Positions 1 to 12,607 of a stretch of DNA of 64,000 bases are shown here, in pieces. This stretch comes from Steromphala cineraria (lineage: Eukaryota; Mollusca; Gastropoda; Trochida; Trochidae), in contig OU744731.1 in the NCBI GenBank assembly GCA_916613615.1, positions 59,588,289-59,652,288 of the forward strand. Direction: 5' to 3'. The notes beneath the pieces are model-generated. The model did no database searches and was not told where the DNA came from. It was given only the letters and a program-made list of their open reading frames with translations. Each line of letters opens with the position of its first letter. Positions within the stretch are counted from its first letter, which is position 1. The position numbers were made by a program, and so were the translations under genes.

Positions 1-3
1 TGT

Positions 4-449
4 CAACTTGTAGAGAAAAGAATTGTCTTTTTTTCCATGTATCATTTGTCTATGCGCGCACAGAAATGAAGAAGCGGTGCGCGCTCTACTTGCGCTCCGG
101 CGTTCGCTAATTGAACATGTAATTAACTCGCGCATCTTGCGGCACTCATACCTCACGAACCATTAGAGATAATTTTATAATTTTTATATCAACTTGTAGA
201 GAAAAGAATTGTCTTTTTTTCCATGTATCATTTGTCTATGCGCGCACAGAAATGAAGAAGCGGTGCGCGCTCTACTTGCGCTCCGGCGTTCGCTAATTGA
301 ACATGTAATTAACTCGCGCATCTTGCGGCACTCATACCTCACGAACCATTAGAGATAATTTTATAATTTTTATATCAACTTGTAGAGAAAAGAATTGTCT
401 TTATTTCCATGTATCATTTGCCTATGCGCGCACAGAAATGAAGAAGCGG
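4..449 (+). repeat. 186-bp satellite array (2.4 copies)
   Basis: Monomers start at 4, 190 and 376. The first two are identical by eye over the 186-bp unit; the third keeps its first ~73 bases (two or three substitutions) and then diverges at about 450. The unit holds a GC-rich block (gcgcgcacag, tgcgctccggcg) inside AT-rich sequence. The array runs off the left window edge. The same family occurs in the opposite orientation at ~4300-4990. Confidence 0.9.
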
Positions 450-653
450 CAAGCGAAATATAAGACATCGTTCACACGCGCTCCGGACAAAACAATGTCG
501 CCACGTGGGCTAGTAGAGCAAAAATATATAGCCGCATCGTAAGGGTTAACATACTATACATCAATGGATGCGCTTGTTAAAGACACAAATACTTTGTGTA
601 GTACCTCATTATAAAAATATTAACGGTAAACGAGTATTAAGCTAAATTATCTA
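450..653. other. non-coding spacer beside satellite
   Basis: About 200 bases between the 186-bp array and the diverged monomers. No coding potential or RNA gene seen. It contains a short CACGTG at about 501-506, which I give no weight on its own. Confidence 0.4.
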
Positions 654-1140
654 TTTCTTGAGATAAAGTTTGATATTTGCAACAGATGTCGCATCGCTCA
701 CCATTTCTTTACCATTGCTCATAAACAAATAATATATGCAAATGAAGACAATTCTCTCCTCTACACACTGGTGGAAAGAATATGAACATATCTTTATTGG
801 TTCGGGATATATCAATGCTGAAAGACAAGTACCCTCAGTCATCTCGAGATAAAACTTGATATTTGAGACAGATGTAGCCTCGTTTACCGTTTCTTTACTT
901 TTTCGTTCAAATGTACAAATGACACATTGGATTGAAGCTGGTTCTTCGCCCTTTGCAATGGTATAAATCATTTGAAATTTCGCCACCCCGTTCAAGAGAA
1001 ACGAGTGCGAAAGAAGGGTGGGGGTTCACAACTTTGATAGTAAGAAATTTACATGGAGATCGGTTTTCACTACGCTATCGTAGTATCAACCCTTATAAGG
1101 TGTCTCCATATATGGCAGATTTTGTGTATCATTACGCGTC
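654..1140 (+). repeat. diverged ~187-bp satellite monomers, copy A
   Basis: Two diverged monomers about 187 bp apart share 'gagataaa(a/g)tttgatattt', a 'cagatgt(c/a)gc' block and '(t/c)caccgtttcttta'-like text (654 and 842). The downstream part (about 980-1135) has the sequence 'tactacgctatcgtag'-type near 1068-1086, followed by 'aacccttataaggtgtctcc'. The whole segment is a direct repeat of 3820-4290. The short open frames here are chance readings. Confidence 0.75.
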
Positions 1141-2009
1141 TGAAAGAGCACCCCTCCTATTTTTCAATAACTGTGCCTCCACGCCCTGTTATGTCCTGAA
1201 TGTGCCAGGAATCAAAATGTCAGTGTATTTTACATGCAAAGATGATGTTTGCAGCTTCTGAATCTCGCTTATAAGCTTTGTTTACTTTTATAGTAAACGA
1301 AATTGAGAGGCTCAGTGCATCCCTTTTCTAATGTGCTTCAAACCAATAACCCAATGATTACATCTCACAAAGAATATTTCATTATTTTAAATGCACGTTT
1401 CTTCCAACATCTGAACCGCTCTTCAGCATGTCTATGCTGAGATTCTTCTATTTGAAAATATAAGGATTATATCTGTGCACCTCTCCCTAAAGTAGTCGTC
1501 AATGAGTTCATTCATGGATTGAAGAGACCGTAGGGTTGTACATTGCAAAGCGAGATGCATGCAAAACACGGGCATTTACACGCTCCGACTCACAATGCTA
1601 GGCTTTGCTTTGGTTTTGGAAATTGAAAAAAGAATAATATTTAAATTGGTTTGCTTTGATAAATTTGGTTCTGAATTTTTCAACAATACAACGGAAAACA
1701 GGGTTCAAAACCAGGTTGAGTCAAGAAACTTTTGCAGATTGTATATGTTACATTTTACTTTAGGTTTTACATCTTTTGCTAACACGAACATTTAATTGCA
1801 TTAACTCATATTTTTGGCATTATGATTTTGGATTTGGATTTGAAATGTATTTTTAACAAAGCACATACACTAATCATTCAATATGACATTTACGTTTGCA
1901 ATTGACAGAGTCTTTTTGGCCTTGGTAATACTGCCATCGTGACTTTTAAAATTCGTCTGAACGAATTATTGATTTTATACATACATGTTTTGCATATATT
2001 TGTCATACA
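1141..2009. other. AT-rich non-coding segment, nothing recognised
   Basis: No gene, RNA or clear repeat was recognised. A 78-codon frame at 1559-1795 has no conserved motif and low-complexity AT-driven composition, so I treat it as chance. Confidence 0.5.
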
Positions 2010-3215
2010 TATCATCACCATACATCGCTGAATCCGTTTGTCGTCGCTTTGCGACTATATTTAAGGATTCAGCCTTTCGGCTGAATCCTTATTGTTATTG
2101 GCGTGTTTTATTATTTTTTTTGTCTTCCCCCGATTTTTGTGCCCGCGATTCAGCCAAAACGGCTTATGCTATAACAGTAAAATTTGGTACACTGATAGCC
2201 CTCTCTGAGAAGAGGCTCTAATAAGCTTTTGGGCGAAATCGGTCGACAAGTAAAAGGTCAAGGTCGAATCCAAAATCGAAAAATTAACAGGGGATTTTTT
2301 TTCAAAATGCAACTAGAGACTTGAAATTTTACATGGAGATGGACAATGACATTCTAAGCAAAAAAGGCAATCAGGACGAAGTCGTAGGTCACGTGGTTTG
2401 GCCGCCATATTGGATTTTCCAACTTTTCAGATTTTCCGGACCCCATGCACCTTTGAGAATCTTCTCCTCTGAAGATACTTGCTACAGAGAGCTGAAACTT
2501 GTTGTATGTTGTAGCTGAGGCATTGGACATTAAAGTTTGGTTCCGTCGAAGACTGTATCTCAAATAGTTTTTTCTCTAGAAGCGTTCAAAGTCGGATGAC
2601 TTAGTACAATGTGCAACTTTCAAAGGGCGATAACTCAAAAAGTTGGACTCAGAATTATGCAGTTTTTTCACGAATGGAAGACAAATATATATACAACAGG
2701 AATCTGTCAAAACATCGATCGCGAACAATCATTTTCGTTCAGAATGTTTGATCAAAGTCGACAGAAAAAATGTCGGAATTTGCTTAAAATGCTCCTGAAG
2801 CTTAACGCGTCAGCAGAACTTGCTGAAATTTTCAGGACTGACTCCTGACATGTTTATCTTTGCCATGAATAATGCATACTGCATAATGCATATTTTATGT
2901 GTAGCAAATCCATCAAAGTTTGCTGTGTCTTAGAAAAATAATATTTTCAAATGCAGATAAATCAAAAACGCGACCAAAGAATTTAAATATTTTTGTATGA
3001 GAGGGTGCGCAAGGAAATTCTACACACAAAAAACCATCATGACGAAGTCGTAGGTCACGTGGTTTGGCCGCCATATTGGATTTTTCAACTTTTCAAAAAT
3101 TTTCGGACCCCATGCACCTTTGAAGATCTGCTCCTCTGATGATACTTGCACTAAAGTGCTGTAACTTTGGTATGTGCAACAGAGCATTAAGCAGTGTTTA
3201 TTATATCCTCAGACA
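2010..3215 (+). repeat. diverged copy of the macrosatellite parent element
   Basis: It opens with the conserved head gctgaatccgtttgtcgtcg (from 2027), the hairpin GTCGC-TTT-GCGAC (2043-2055) and a second hairpin AAGGATTCAGCC-TTTC-GGCTGAATCCTT (2063-2090), then 'attgttattggcgtg'. The CACGTG-gtttg-GCCGCCAT motif occurs twice (2390-2412 and 3056-3078), as does the 'ggaccccatgcacctttga' block (about 2439 and 3104). So there is an internal duplication about 666 bp apart. It is homologous to the unit of the 5127-16037 array and to 42300-43200. No coding function is visible. Confidence 0.8.
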
Positions 3216-3819
3216 GCTAAAATGAGATAGAACCTGGCAAAGTTTACATTAAAATGCTAAATGTACTTTAACGATGAAAAAAAGAACTCTACATATTGTC
3301 AATTGTACTCTTTGCTTTGGACTGACAATAAATTGTCAAAGTGGGCCTCATAAACTGTGATAGCCTTTATGGTCAAGATTTAGTTTCAAGACCAAAGGCA
3401 CGGGTGGGTGCGTAGGTAGGTACAAGCAAGTGTACCTTCCCTTAACAAAAAGGGCATAATGACGGCCATATTTAGCTCTTGGGCTCTTGGGCTCTTGGTC
3501 AAAAGATATATATGGGACGTCCTCATTCCTGCCTATGTGCTCGGCAGATTCCACTGGCAAGGGTGTGACGTCCTCCATTAACTCTTTTTTCCAAAATGCC
3601 TGTCGTCCTCTTGAACTTTGAAACATGCATTTCCTCCCGGCCGCATGTTCTACACTTTGTGCTTGCAGACATTTCATGCAAACACGCTGTCCAGTCGTGT
3701 GCATTCGATTTTGGTCACTAAACAGGACACGGGACGCAGGAAGTGTACTCAAAATAGCCCTAGCCGTATTTCCCGCCTAAAACAACACCAAAAAGCTCGA
3801 AATGGTCAAAGATGTGTTA
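3216..3819. other. spacer, nothing recognised
   Basis: Contains a three-fold 'gggctctt(g)' micro-repeat near 3480-3500. A 134-codon reverse-strand frame (3348-3752) overlaps a 105-codon forward frame; neither shows a recognisable domain. Confidence 0.4.
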
Positions 3820-4290
3820 TTTCCGACAGATGTCGCATATCGCTCATCGTTTCTTTACCTTTTCATGCTCATAAACATAAAATATATACAAAACAAGACA
3901 ATTCTCTCCCCTACAAACAGGTGCAAAAATTATGAAGATATCTTTATTGGTTCGGGTTATATCAGTGCTGAAAGACAAGTACCCCCAGTCATCTCGAGAT
4001 AAAACTTGATATTTTCAACAGATGGCGCATCGTCTACCGTTTCTTTACTCTTTCGTTCAAATGTAAAAATGACACATTGAATTGAAGCTGGTTCTTCGCG
4101 CTTTTCAATGATATAAACCCTTTGAAATTGCGCCACCCCGTTCAAAAGAAATATGGTGCGAGAGAAGGGTGGGATTTCACAACTTTGATAGTAAGAAGCT
4201 TACACATGGAGAGCGGTTTTCACTACGCTATCGTAGTATCAACCCTTAAAAGGTGTTTCCATATATGGCAGATTTTGTGTATCATGTGAA
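3820..4290 (+). repeat. diverged ~187-bp satellite monomers, copy B
   Basis: Direct repeat of 654-1140, including 'gccaccccgttcaa', 'cacaactttgatagtaag', 'cactacgctatcgtagtat' and 'catatatggcagattttgtg'. The two copies differ by scattered substitutions and small indels. Confidence 0.8.
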
Positions 4291-4990
4291 CGATGTCTTT
4301 TATTCCGTCCACCGCTTCTTTATTTCTGTTCTCGCATAGACATATGATACATGGAAAAAAAGACAATTCTTTTGTCTAAAAGATGATGTAAAAATCATAA
4401 AATTATCTCTAATGGTTCGTGAGATATGAGGGCCGACAGGTGCGCGAGTAACTACAATTTCAATTAGCGATAGCAGGAGTGGTCTTTTATTCCGTCCACC
4501 GCTTCTTTATTTCTGTTCGCGCATAGACATATGATACATGGAAAAAAAGACAATTCTTTTGCCTAAAAGATGATGTAAAAATTATAAAATTATCTCTAAT
4601 GGTTCGTGAAATATGAGGGCCGATAGGTGCGCGAGTAACTACAAGTTCAATTAGCGGCACCCGGATTTGTCGTATCTTCCGTACGGCGCTTCTTTATTTC
4701 TTGTCGTGCGTAGACAAATGATACATGGAAATGAAGACAATTCTTTCCTCTACATGAGGATGTAAAAATTATAAAAATATCTCCACTGGTTCGTGAGATA
4801 TCAGTGCCGATAGGTAACGGAGTAACTACAAGTTCAATTAGCGGCACCCGGAGTTTTCGTTTCTTCAGTACGGCGCTTCTTTATTTCTTGTCGTGCATAG
4901 ACAAATGATTGAAATGATACATAGAAATGAAGACAATTCTTTCCTCTACACGAGGATGTAAAAATTATAAAAATACCTCCACTGGTTCGT
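4291..4990 (-). repeat. ~187-bp satellite array in inverted orientation (4 copies)
   Basis: The marker 'gcttctttatttct' recurs at 4314, 4501, 4688 and 4875, a 187-bp period. It is the reverse complement of the 'agaaatgaagaagc' block of the 4-449 array. Monomers differ by several substitutions, and the fourth has a small insertion ('gattgaaatgatac' near 4908). With the left array it forms a large inverted arrangement about 4.5 kb apart. Confidence 0.85.
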
Positions 4991-5073
4991 GAGATATCAC
5001 AGGGTTAAGAATACTGCTAAAATCGCTAGAAATCGTATTTTCGACCTAAAACATTTCATCAAAAGGCTTCAAA

Positions 5074-5126
5074 TGGAGCTCATATATTTGGCTGAATCCT
5101 GTTATTGTTGCTTTGCAACTATATTT
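5074..5126 (+). repeat. head of first macrosatellite unit with variant hairpin
   Basis: 'tatatttggctgaatcct' leads into the hairpin GTTGC-TTT-GCAAC (5107-5119). Other copies read GTCGC-TTT-GCGAC at this place. Both arms changed so that pairing is kept. This is the only such head directly joined to 'aaggattcagc' in the array. Confidence 0.7.
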
Positions 5127-5451
5127 AAGGATTCAGCTTTTCAAGCTGAATCCTTATTGTTATTGGCGTGTTTTTTTTTTTTATTATTCCACGAATTTTG
5201 TGGTCAACTTTCAGCCCAAACGGCTGATGCTATCAAAGCCAAATTTCACAGGCTGGTAGACCTTGTTGAGGAATGGCGACAATAAGCTTTTGGGCCAAAT
5301 CGGTCCGTACATTAAAGGTCCAGTTCGAATCCAAAGTCCAAAATTTAACATTGATTTTTTTTTCAAAATGCACTTAGAGACCTAAAACTTTTTTTAAAAG
5401 ATGCGCAATCAAAAATTATGAAAAAAATGCAATCATGACAAATTCGCAGGT

Positions 5452-5474
5452 CACGTGGTTTGGCCGCCATCTTG
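5452..5474 (+). promoter_or_regulatory. composite E-box / YY1-like motif in every unit
   Basis: CACGTG (5452-5457), a 5-base spacer gtttg, then GCCGCCATCTTG (5463-5474), which matches the reverse complement of the known YY1 consensus (AAnATGGCGGC). It recurs at 7032, 8613, 10194, 11775, 13356, 14937 and 16323, and with CCATATTG at 2390 and 3056. Function as a promoter element is inference. Confidence 0.45.
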
Positions 5475-6245
5475 ATTTTAAGCACATTTGACAAAAGTCC
5501 GACCCCATGCAATCTTGGCGATTCACCACTCGGTAACTACTGATACCTGAAAGCTGAAATTTACATATAATGTAGCTAAGACATTGGCCTCTAACAAGTT
5601 TGTAATAAAATTTGAAAATTCAAAATACTTTGTGTGTAATAGCCTTTCAAAGTTTGACAATTTTTAAAAATGTCAATTTTCAAGGGCAGGTAACTCAAAA
5701 ACCTGACCGACGAATTTCATGATTTTTGCATGAGAGCTAGACATGACCAAGGTCTTCAAATTGAAAAAAGAAAATCGCTCGCGAACAGTCATTTCCGGTC
5801 ACGAGGAGGGGTCAAACTTTGCATTTTGGAAATTTTGCTTTTACCGTTGCCGACCCCACCCGCCTTTGACAATCTTCTTCTCTGAAGACACTTGCACTAA
5901 AGAGCTGAAATTTAGACTCAATGTAGCTGAAGCATTGTAGTTCTTAATGTGACTTCTAGAAAGTCCTAACGTTAGTACTTTTTCTGCTGTGACCATTCAA
6001 AGTTGAGCAACTTCTAGAAATCGTAAATTTCGAGGGCAGATAACTCAAAAACCTAGCCAGGGAATTTGATAATTTTTGCATGAGAGTTAGACATTGTCGA
6101 GGTCTTTAAGATGAAATAATAAAATCGCTAATTTTTTTTTCTCGGAAAAAATGGCTTGGAAAAAAAAGCACTTTTTTCGATTTTATTTGATAAAAATCCT
6201 TCCCAAGGGCAGGGCAACACCGCAAATGGCCAATGAAGTCTGGAC

Positions 6246-6249
<4 letters not shown>

Positions 6250-6280
<31 letters not shown>
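6250..6280 (+). repeat. poly-A run inside the macrosatellite unit
   Basis: 31 A's here; 32 A's at 7830-7861 and at the matching place in each of the next five units. It is flanked by 'tggacttat' and 'tggattttcaag', so it is internal and not the end of a retroposed tail in the present arrangement. It may mark an old retroposition junction. Confidence 0.85.
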
Positions 6281-6283
<3 letters not shown>

Positions 6284-7825
6284 ATTTTCAAGTATATTTC
6301 TTCGTCCTCTGCCCTCTGTCCCCTTCTCTCTCTTTATCCCTGCAGTCTGACTTCTTGTCTGTCAGCTCTGAGAATTTCAGGCAGATATCAATTCAAGTTT
6401 TCGAGTTATGTGCACTTGAAATGGTGGGTATGGAAGATGTGACCTCAAAACAGCTTTTCCCCCCCTTAAAAAATAAATCATGCCAAAGTTGCTACAAATG
6501 GCCTCAAGCACTCATATATTTGGCTGAATCCTGTAATCGTCGCTTTGCGACTATATTGCAAAATTTCCTTCAAAATCCATTGGAATGGCAATAAGAGCCC
6601 AATCAAGTCTAAATTTGCCAAAAACGTCTAGGACCCTTCCTGAAGTCTAATTTCACCAAGATATGCAAAATACATCCTTAAAAAGCCAATATTTTCGAAG
6701 ATTATTAAGGATTCAGCTTTTCAAGCTGAATCCTTATTGTTATTGGCGTGTTTTTTTTTTTTATTATTCCACGAATTTTGTGGTCAACTTTCAGCCCAAA
6801 CGGCTGATGCTATCAAAGCCAAATTTCACAGGCTGGTAGACCTTGTTGAGGAATGGCGACAATAAGCTTTTGGGCCAAATCGGTCCGTACATTAAAGGTC
6901 CAGTTCGAATCCAAAGTCCAAAATTTAACATTGATTTTTTTTTCAAAATGCACTTAGAGACCTAAAACTTTTTTTAAAAGATGCGCAATCAAAAATTATG
7001 AAAAAAATGCAATCATGACAAATTCGCAGGTCACGTGGTTTGGCCGCCATCTTGATTTTAAGCACATTTGACAAAAGTCCGACCCCATGCAATCTTGGCG
7101 ATTCACCACTCGGTAACTACTGATACCTGAAAGCTGAAATTTACATATAATGTAGCTAAGACATTGGCCTCTAACAAGTTTGTAATAAAATTTGAAAATT
7201 CAAAATACTTTGTGTGTAATAGCCTTTCAAAGTTTGACAATTTTTAAAAATGTCAATTTTCAAGGGCAGGTAACTCAAAAACCTGACCGACGAATTTCAT
7301 GATTTTTGCATGAGAGCTAGACATGACCAAGGTCTTCAAATTGAAAAAAGAAAATCGCTCGCGAACAGTCATTTCCGGTCACGAGGAGGGGTCAAACTTT
7401 GCATTTTGGAAATTTTGCTTTTACCGTTGCCGACCCCACCCGCCTTTGACAATCTTCTTCTCTGAAGACACTTGCACTAAAGAGCTGAAATTTAGACTCA
7501 ATGTAGCTGAAGCATTGTAGTTCTTAATGTGACTTCTAGAAAGTCCTAACGTTAGTACTTTTTCTGCTGTGACCATTCAAAGTTGAGCAACTTCTAGAAA
7601 TCGTAAATTTCGAGGGCAGATAACTCAAAAACCTAGCCAGGGAATTTGATAATTTTTGCATGAGAGTTAGACATTGTCGAGGTCTTTAAGATGAAATAAT
7701 AAAATCGCTAATTTTTTTTTCTCGGAAAAAATGGCTTGGAAAAAAAAGCACTTTTTTCGATTTTATTTGATAAAAATCCTTCCCAAGGGCAGGGCAACAC
7801 CGCAAATGGCCAATGAAGTCTGGAC

Positions 7826-7864
<39 letters not shown>

Positions 7865-9406
7865 ATTTTCAAGTATATTTCTTCGTCCTCTGCCCTCTGT
7901 CCCCTTCTCTCTCTTTATCCCTGCAGTCTGACTTCTTGTCTGTCAGCTCTGAGAATTTCAGGCAGATATCAATTCAAGTTTTCGAGTTATGTGCACTTGA
8001 AATGGTGGGTATGGAAGATGTGACCTCAAAACAGCTTTTCCCCCCCTTAAAAAATAAATCATGCCAAAGTTGCTACAAATGGCCTCAAGCACTCATATAT
8101 TTGGCTGAATCCTGTAATCGTCGCTTTGCGACTATATTGCAAAATTTCCTTCAAAATCCATTGGAATGGCAATAAGAGCCCAATCAAGTCTAAATTTGCC
8201 AAAAACGTCTAGGACCCTTCCTGAAGTCTAATTTCACCAAGATATGCAAAATACATCCTTAAAAAGCCAATATTTTCGAAGATTATTAAGGATTCAGCTT
8301 TTCAAGCTGAATCCTTATTGTTATTGGCGTGTTTTTTTTTTTTATTATTCCACGAATTTTGTGGTCAACTTTCAGCCCAAACAGCTGATGCTATCAAAGC
8401 CAAATTTCACAGGCTGGTAGACCTTGTTGAGGAATGGCGACAATAAGCTTTTGGGCCAAATCGGTCCGTACATTAAAGGTCCAGTTCGAATCCAAAGTCC
8501 AAAATTTAACATTGATTTTTTTTTCAAAATGCACTTAGAGACCTAAAACTTTTTTTAAAAGATGCGCAATCAAAAATTATGAAAAAAATGCAATCATGAC
8601 AAATTCGCAGGTCACGTGGTTTGGCCGCCATCTTGATTTTAAGCACATTTGACAAAAGTCCGACCCCATGCAATCTTGGCGATTCACCACTCGGTAACTA
8701 CTGATACCTGAAAGCTGAAATTTACATATAATGTAGCTAAGACATTGGCCTCTAACAAGTTTGTAATAAAATTTGAAAATTCAAAATACTTTGTGTGTAA
8801 TAGCCTTTCAAAGTTTGACAATTTTTAAAAATGTCAATTTTCAAGGGCAGGTAACTCAAAAACCTGACCGACGAATTTCATGATTTTTGCATGAGAGCTA
8901 GACATGACCAAGGTCTTCAAATTGAAAAAAGAAAATCGCTCGCGAACAGTCATTTCCGGTCACGAGGAGGGGTCAAACTTTGCATTTTGGAAATTTTGCT
9001 TTTACCGTTGCCGACCCCACCCGCCTTTGACAATCTTCTTCTCTGAAGACACTTGCACTAAAGAGCTGAAATTTAGACTCAATGTAGCTGAAGCATTGTA
9101 GTTCTTAATGTGACTTCTAGAAAGTCCTAACGTTAGTACTTTTTCTGCTGTGACCATTCAAAGTTGAGCAACTTCTAGAAATCGTAAATTTCGAGGGCAG
9201 ATAACTCAAAAACCTAGCCAGGGAATTTGATAATTTTTGCATGAGAGTTAGACATTGTCGAGGTCTTTAAGATGAAATAATAAAATCGCTAATTTTTTTT
9301 TCTCGGAAAAAATGGCTTGGAAAAAAAAGCACTTTTTTCGATTTTATTTGATAAAAATCCTTCCCAAGGGCAGGGCAACACCGCAAATGGCCAATGAAGT
9401 CTGGAC

Positions 9407-9445
<39 letters not shown>

Positions 9446-10987
9446 ATTTTCAAGTATATTTCTTCGTCCTCTGCCCTCTGTCCCCTTCTCTCTCTTTATC
9501 CCTGCAGTCTGACTTCTTGTCTGTCAGCTCTGAGAATTTCAGGCAGATATCAATTCAAGTTTTCGAGTTATGTGCACTTGAAATGGTGGGTATGGAAGAT
9601 GTGACCTCAAAACAGCTTTTCCCCCCCTTAAAAAATAAATCATGCCAAAGTTGCTACAAATGGCCTCAAGCACTCATATATTTGGCTGAATCCTGTAATC
9701 GTCGCTTTGCGACTATATTGCAAAATTTCCTTCAAAATCCATTGGAATGGCAATAAGAGCCCAATCAAGTCTAAATTTGCCAAAAACGTCTAGGACCCTT
9801 CCTGAAGTCTAATTTCACCAAGATATGCAAAATACATCCTTAAAAAGCCAATATTTTCGAAGATTATTAAGGATTCAGCTTTTCAAGCTGAATCCTTATT
9901 GTTATTGGCGTGTTTTTTTTTTTTATTATTCCACGAATTTTGTGGTCAACTTTCAGCCCAAACGGCTGATGCTATCAAAGCCAAATTTCACAGGCTGGTA
10001 GACCTTGTTGAGGAATGGCGACAATAAGCTTTTGGGCCAAATCGGTCCGTACATTAAAGGTCCAGTTCGAATCCAAAGTCCAAAATTTAACATTGATTTT
10101 TTTTTCAAAATGCACTTAGAGACCTAAAACTTTTTTTAAAAGATGCGCAATCAAAAATTATGAAAAAAATGCAATCATGACAAATTCGCAGGTCACGTGG
10201 TTTGGCCGCCATCTTGATTTTAAGCACATTTGACAAAAGTCCGACCCCATGCAATCTTGGCGATTCACCACTCGGTAACTACTGATACCTGAAAGCTGAA
10301 ATTTACATATAATGTAGCTAAGACATTGGCCTCTAACAAGTTTGTAATAAAATTTGAAAATTCAAAATACTTTGTGTGTAATAGCCTTTCAAAGTTTGAC
10401 AATTTTTAAAAATGTCAATTTTCAAGGGCAGGTAACTCAAAAACCTGACCGACGAATTTCATGATTTTTGCATGAGAGCTAGACATGACCAAGGTCTTCA
10501 AATTGAAAAAAGAAAATCGCTCGCGAACAGTCATTTCCGGTCACGAGGAGGGGTCAAACTTTGCATTTTGGAAATTTTGCTTTTACCGTTGCCGACCCCA
10601 CCCGCCTTTGACAATCTTCTTCTCTGAAGACACTTGCACTAAAGAGCTGAAATTTAGACTCAATGTAGCTGAAGCATTGTAGTTCTTAATGTGACTTCTA
10701 GAAAGTCCTAACGTTAGTACTTTTTCTGCTGTGACCATTCAAAGTTGAGCAACTTCTAGAAATCGTAAATTTCGAGGGCAGATAACTCAAAAACCTAGCC
10801 AGGGAATTTGATAATTTTTGCATGAGAGTTAGACATTGTCGAGGTCTTTAAGATGAAATAATAAAATCGCTAATTTTTTTTTCTCGGAAAAAATGGCTTG
10901 GAAAAAAAAGCACTTTTTTCGATTTTATTTGATAAAAATCCTTCCCAAGGGCAGGGCAACACCGCAAATGGCCAATGAAGTCTGGAC

Positions 10988-11026
<39 letters not shown>

Positions 11027-12568
11027 ATTTTCAAGTATATTTCTTCGTCCTCTGCCCTCTGTCCCCTTCTCTCTCTTTATCCCTGCAGTCTGACTTCTTG
11101 TCTGTCAGCTCTGAGAATTTCAGGCAGATATCAATTCAAGTTTTCGAGTTATGTGCACTTGAAATGGTGGGTATGGAAGATGTGACCTCAAAACAGCTTT
11201 TCCCCCCCTTAAAAAATAAATCATGCCAAAGTTGCTACAAATGGCCTCAAGCACTCATATATTTGGCTGAATCCTGTAATCGTCGCTTTGCGACTATATT
11301 GCAAAATTTCCTTCAAAATCCATTGGAATGGCAATAAGAGCCCAATCAAGTCTAAATTTGCCAAAAACGTCTAGGACCCTTCCTGAAGTCTAATTTCACC
11401 AAGATATGCAAAATACATCCTTAAAAAGCCAATATTTTCGAAGATTATTAAGGATTCAGCTTTTCAAGCTGAATCCTTATTGTTATTGGCGTGTTTTTTT
11501 TTTTTATTATTCCACGAATTTTGTGGTCAACTTTCAGCCCAAACGGCTGATGCTATCAAAGCCAAATTTCACAGGCTGGTAGACCTTGTTGAGGAATGGC
11601 GACAATAAGCTTTTGGGCCAAATCGGTCCGTACATTAAAGGTCCAGTTCGAATCCAAAGTCCAAAATTTAACATTGATTTTTTTTTCAAAATGCACTTAG
11701 AGACCTAAAACTTTTTTTAAAAGATGCGCAATCAAAAATTATGAAAAAAATGCAATCATGACAAATTCGCAGGTCACGTGGTTTGGCCGCCATCTTGATT
11801 TTAAGCACATTTGACAAAAGTCCGACCCCATGCAATCTTGGCGATTCACCACTCGGTAACTACTGATACCTGAAAGCTGAAATTTACATATAATGTAGCT
11901 AAGACATTGGCCTCTAACAAGTTTGTAATAAAATTTGAAAATTCAAAATACTTTGTGTGTAATAGCCTTTCAAAGTTTGACAATTTTTAAAAATGTCAAT
12001 TTTCAAGGGCAGGTAACTCAAAAACCTGACCGACGAATTTCATGATTTTTGCATGAGAGCTAGACATGACCAAGGTCTTCAAATTGAAAAAAGAAAATCG
12101 CTCGCGAACAGTCATTTCCGGTCACGAGGAGGGGTCAAACTTTGCATTTTGGAAATTTTGCTTTTACCGTTGCCGACCCCACCCGCCTTTGACAATCTTC
12201 TTCTCTGAAGACACTTGCACTAAAGAGCTGAAATTTAGACTCAATGTAGCTGAAGCATTGTAGTTCTTAATGTGACTTCTAGAAAGTCCTAACGTTAGTA
12301 CTTTTTCTGCTGTGACCATTCAAAGTTGAGCAACTTCTAGAAATCGTAAATTTCGAGGGCAGATAACTCAAAAACCTAGCCAGGGAATTTGATAATTTTT
12401 GCATGAGAGTTAGACATTGTCGAGGTCTTTAAGATGAAATAATAAAATCGCTAATTTTTTTTTCTCGGAAAAAATGGCTTGGAAAAAAAAGCACTTTTTT
12501 CGATTTTATTTGATAAAAATCCTTCCCAAGGGCAGGGCAACACCGCAAATGGCCAATGAAGTCTGGAC

Positions 12569-12607
<39 letters not shown>

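Noticed and set aside
4..449. CRISPR-like array
   Set aside because: Units are contiguous 186-bp repeats without short repeats and unique spacers, and the DNA is eukaryotic.
3348..3752. 134-codon reverse-strand frame
   Set aside because: No recognisable domain; overlapped by an equally long forward frame.
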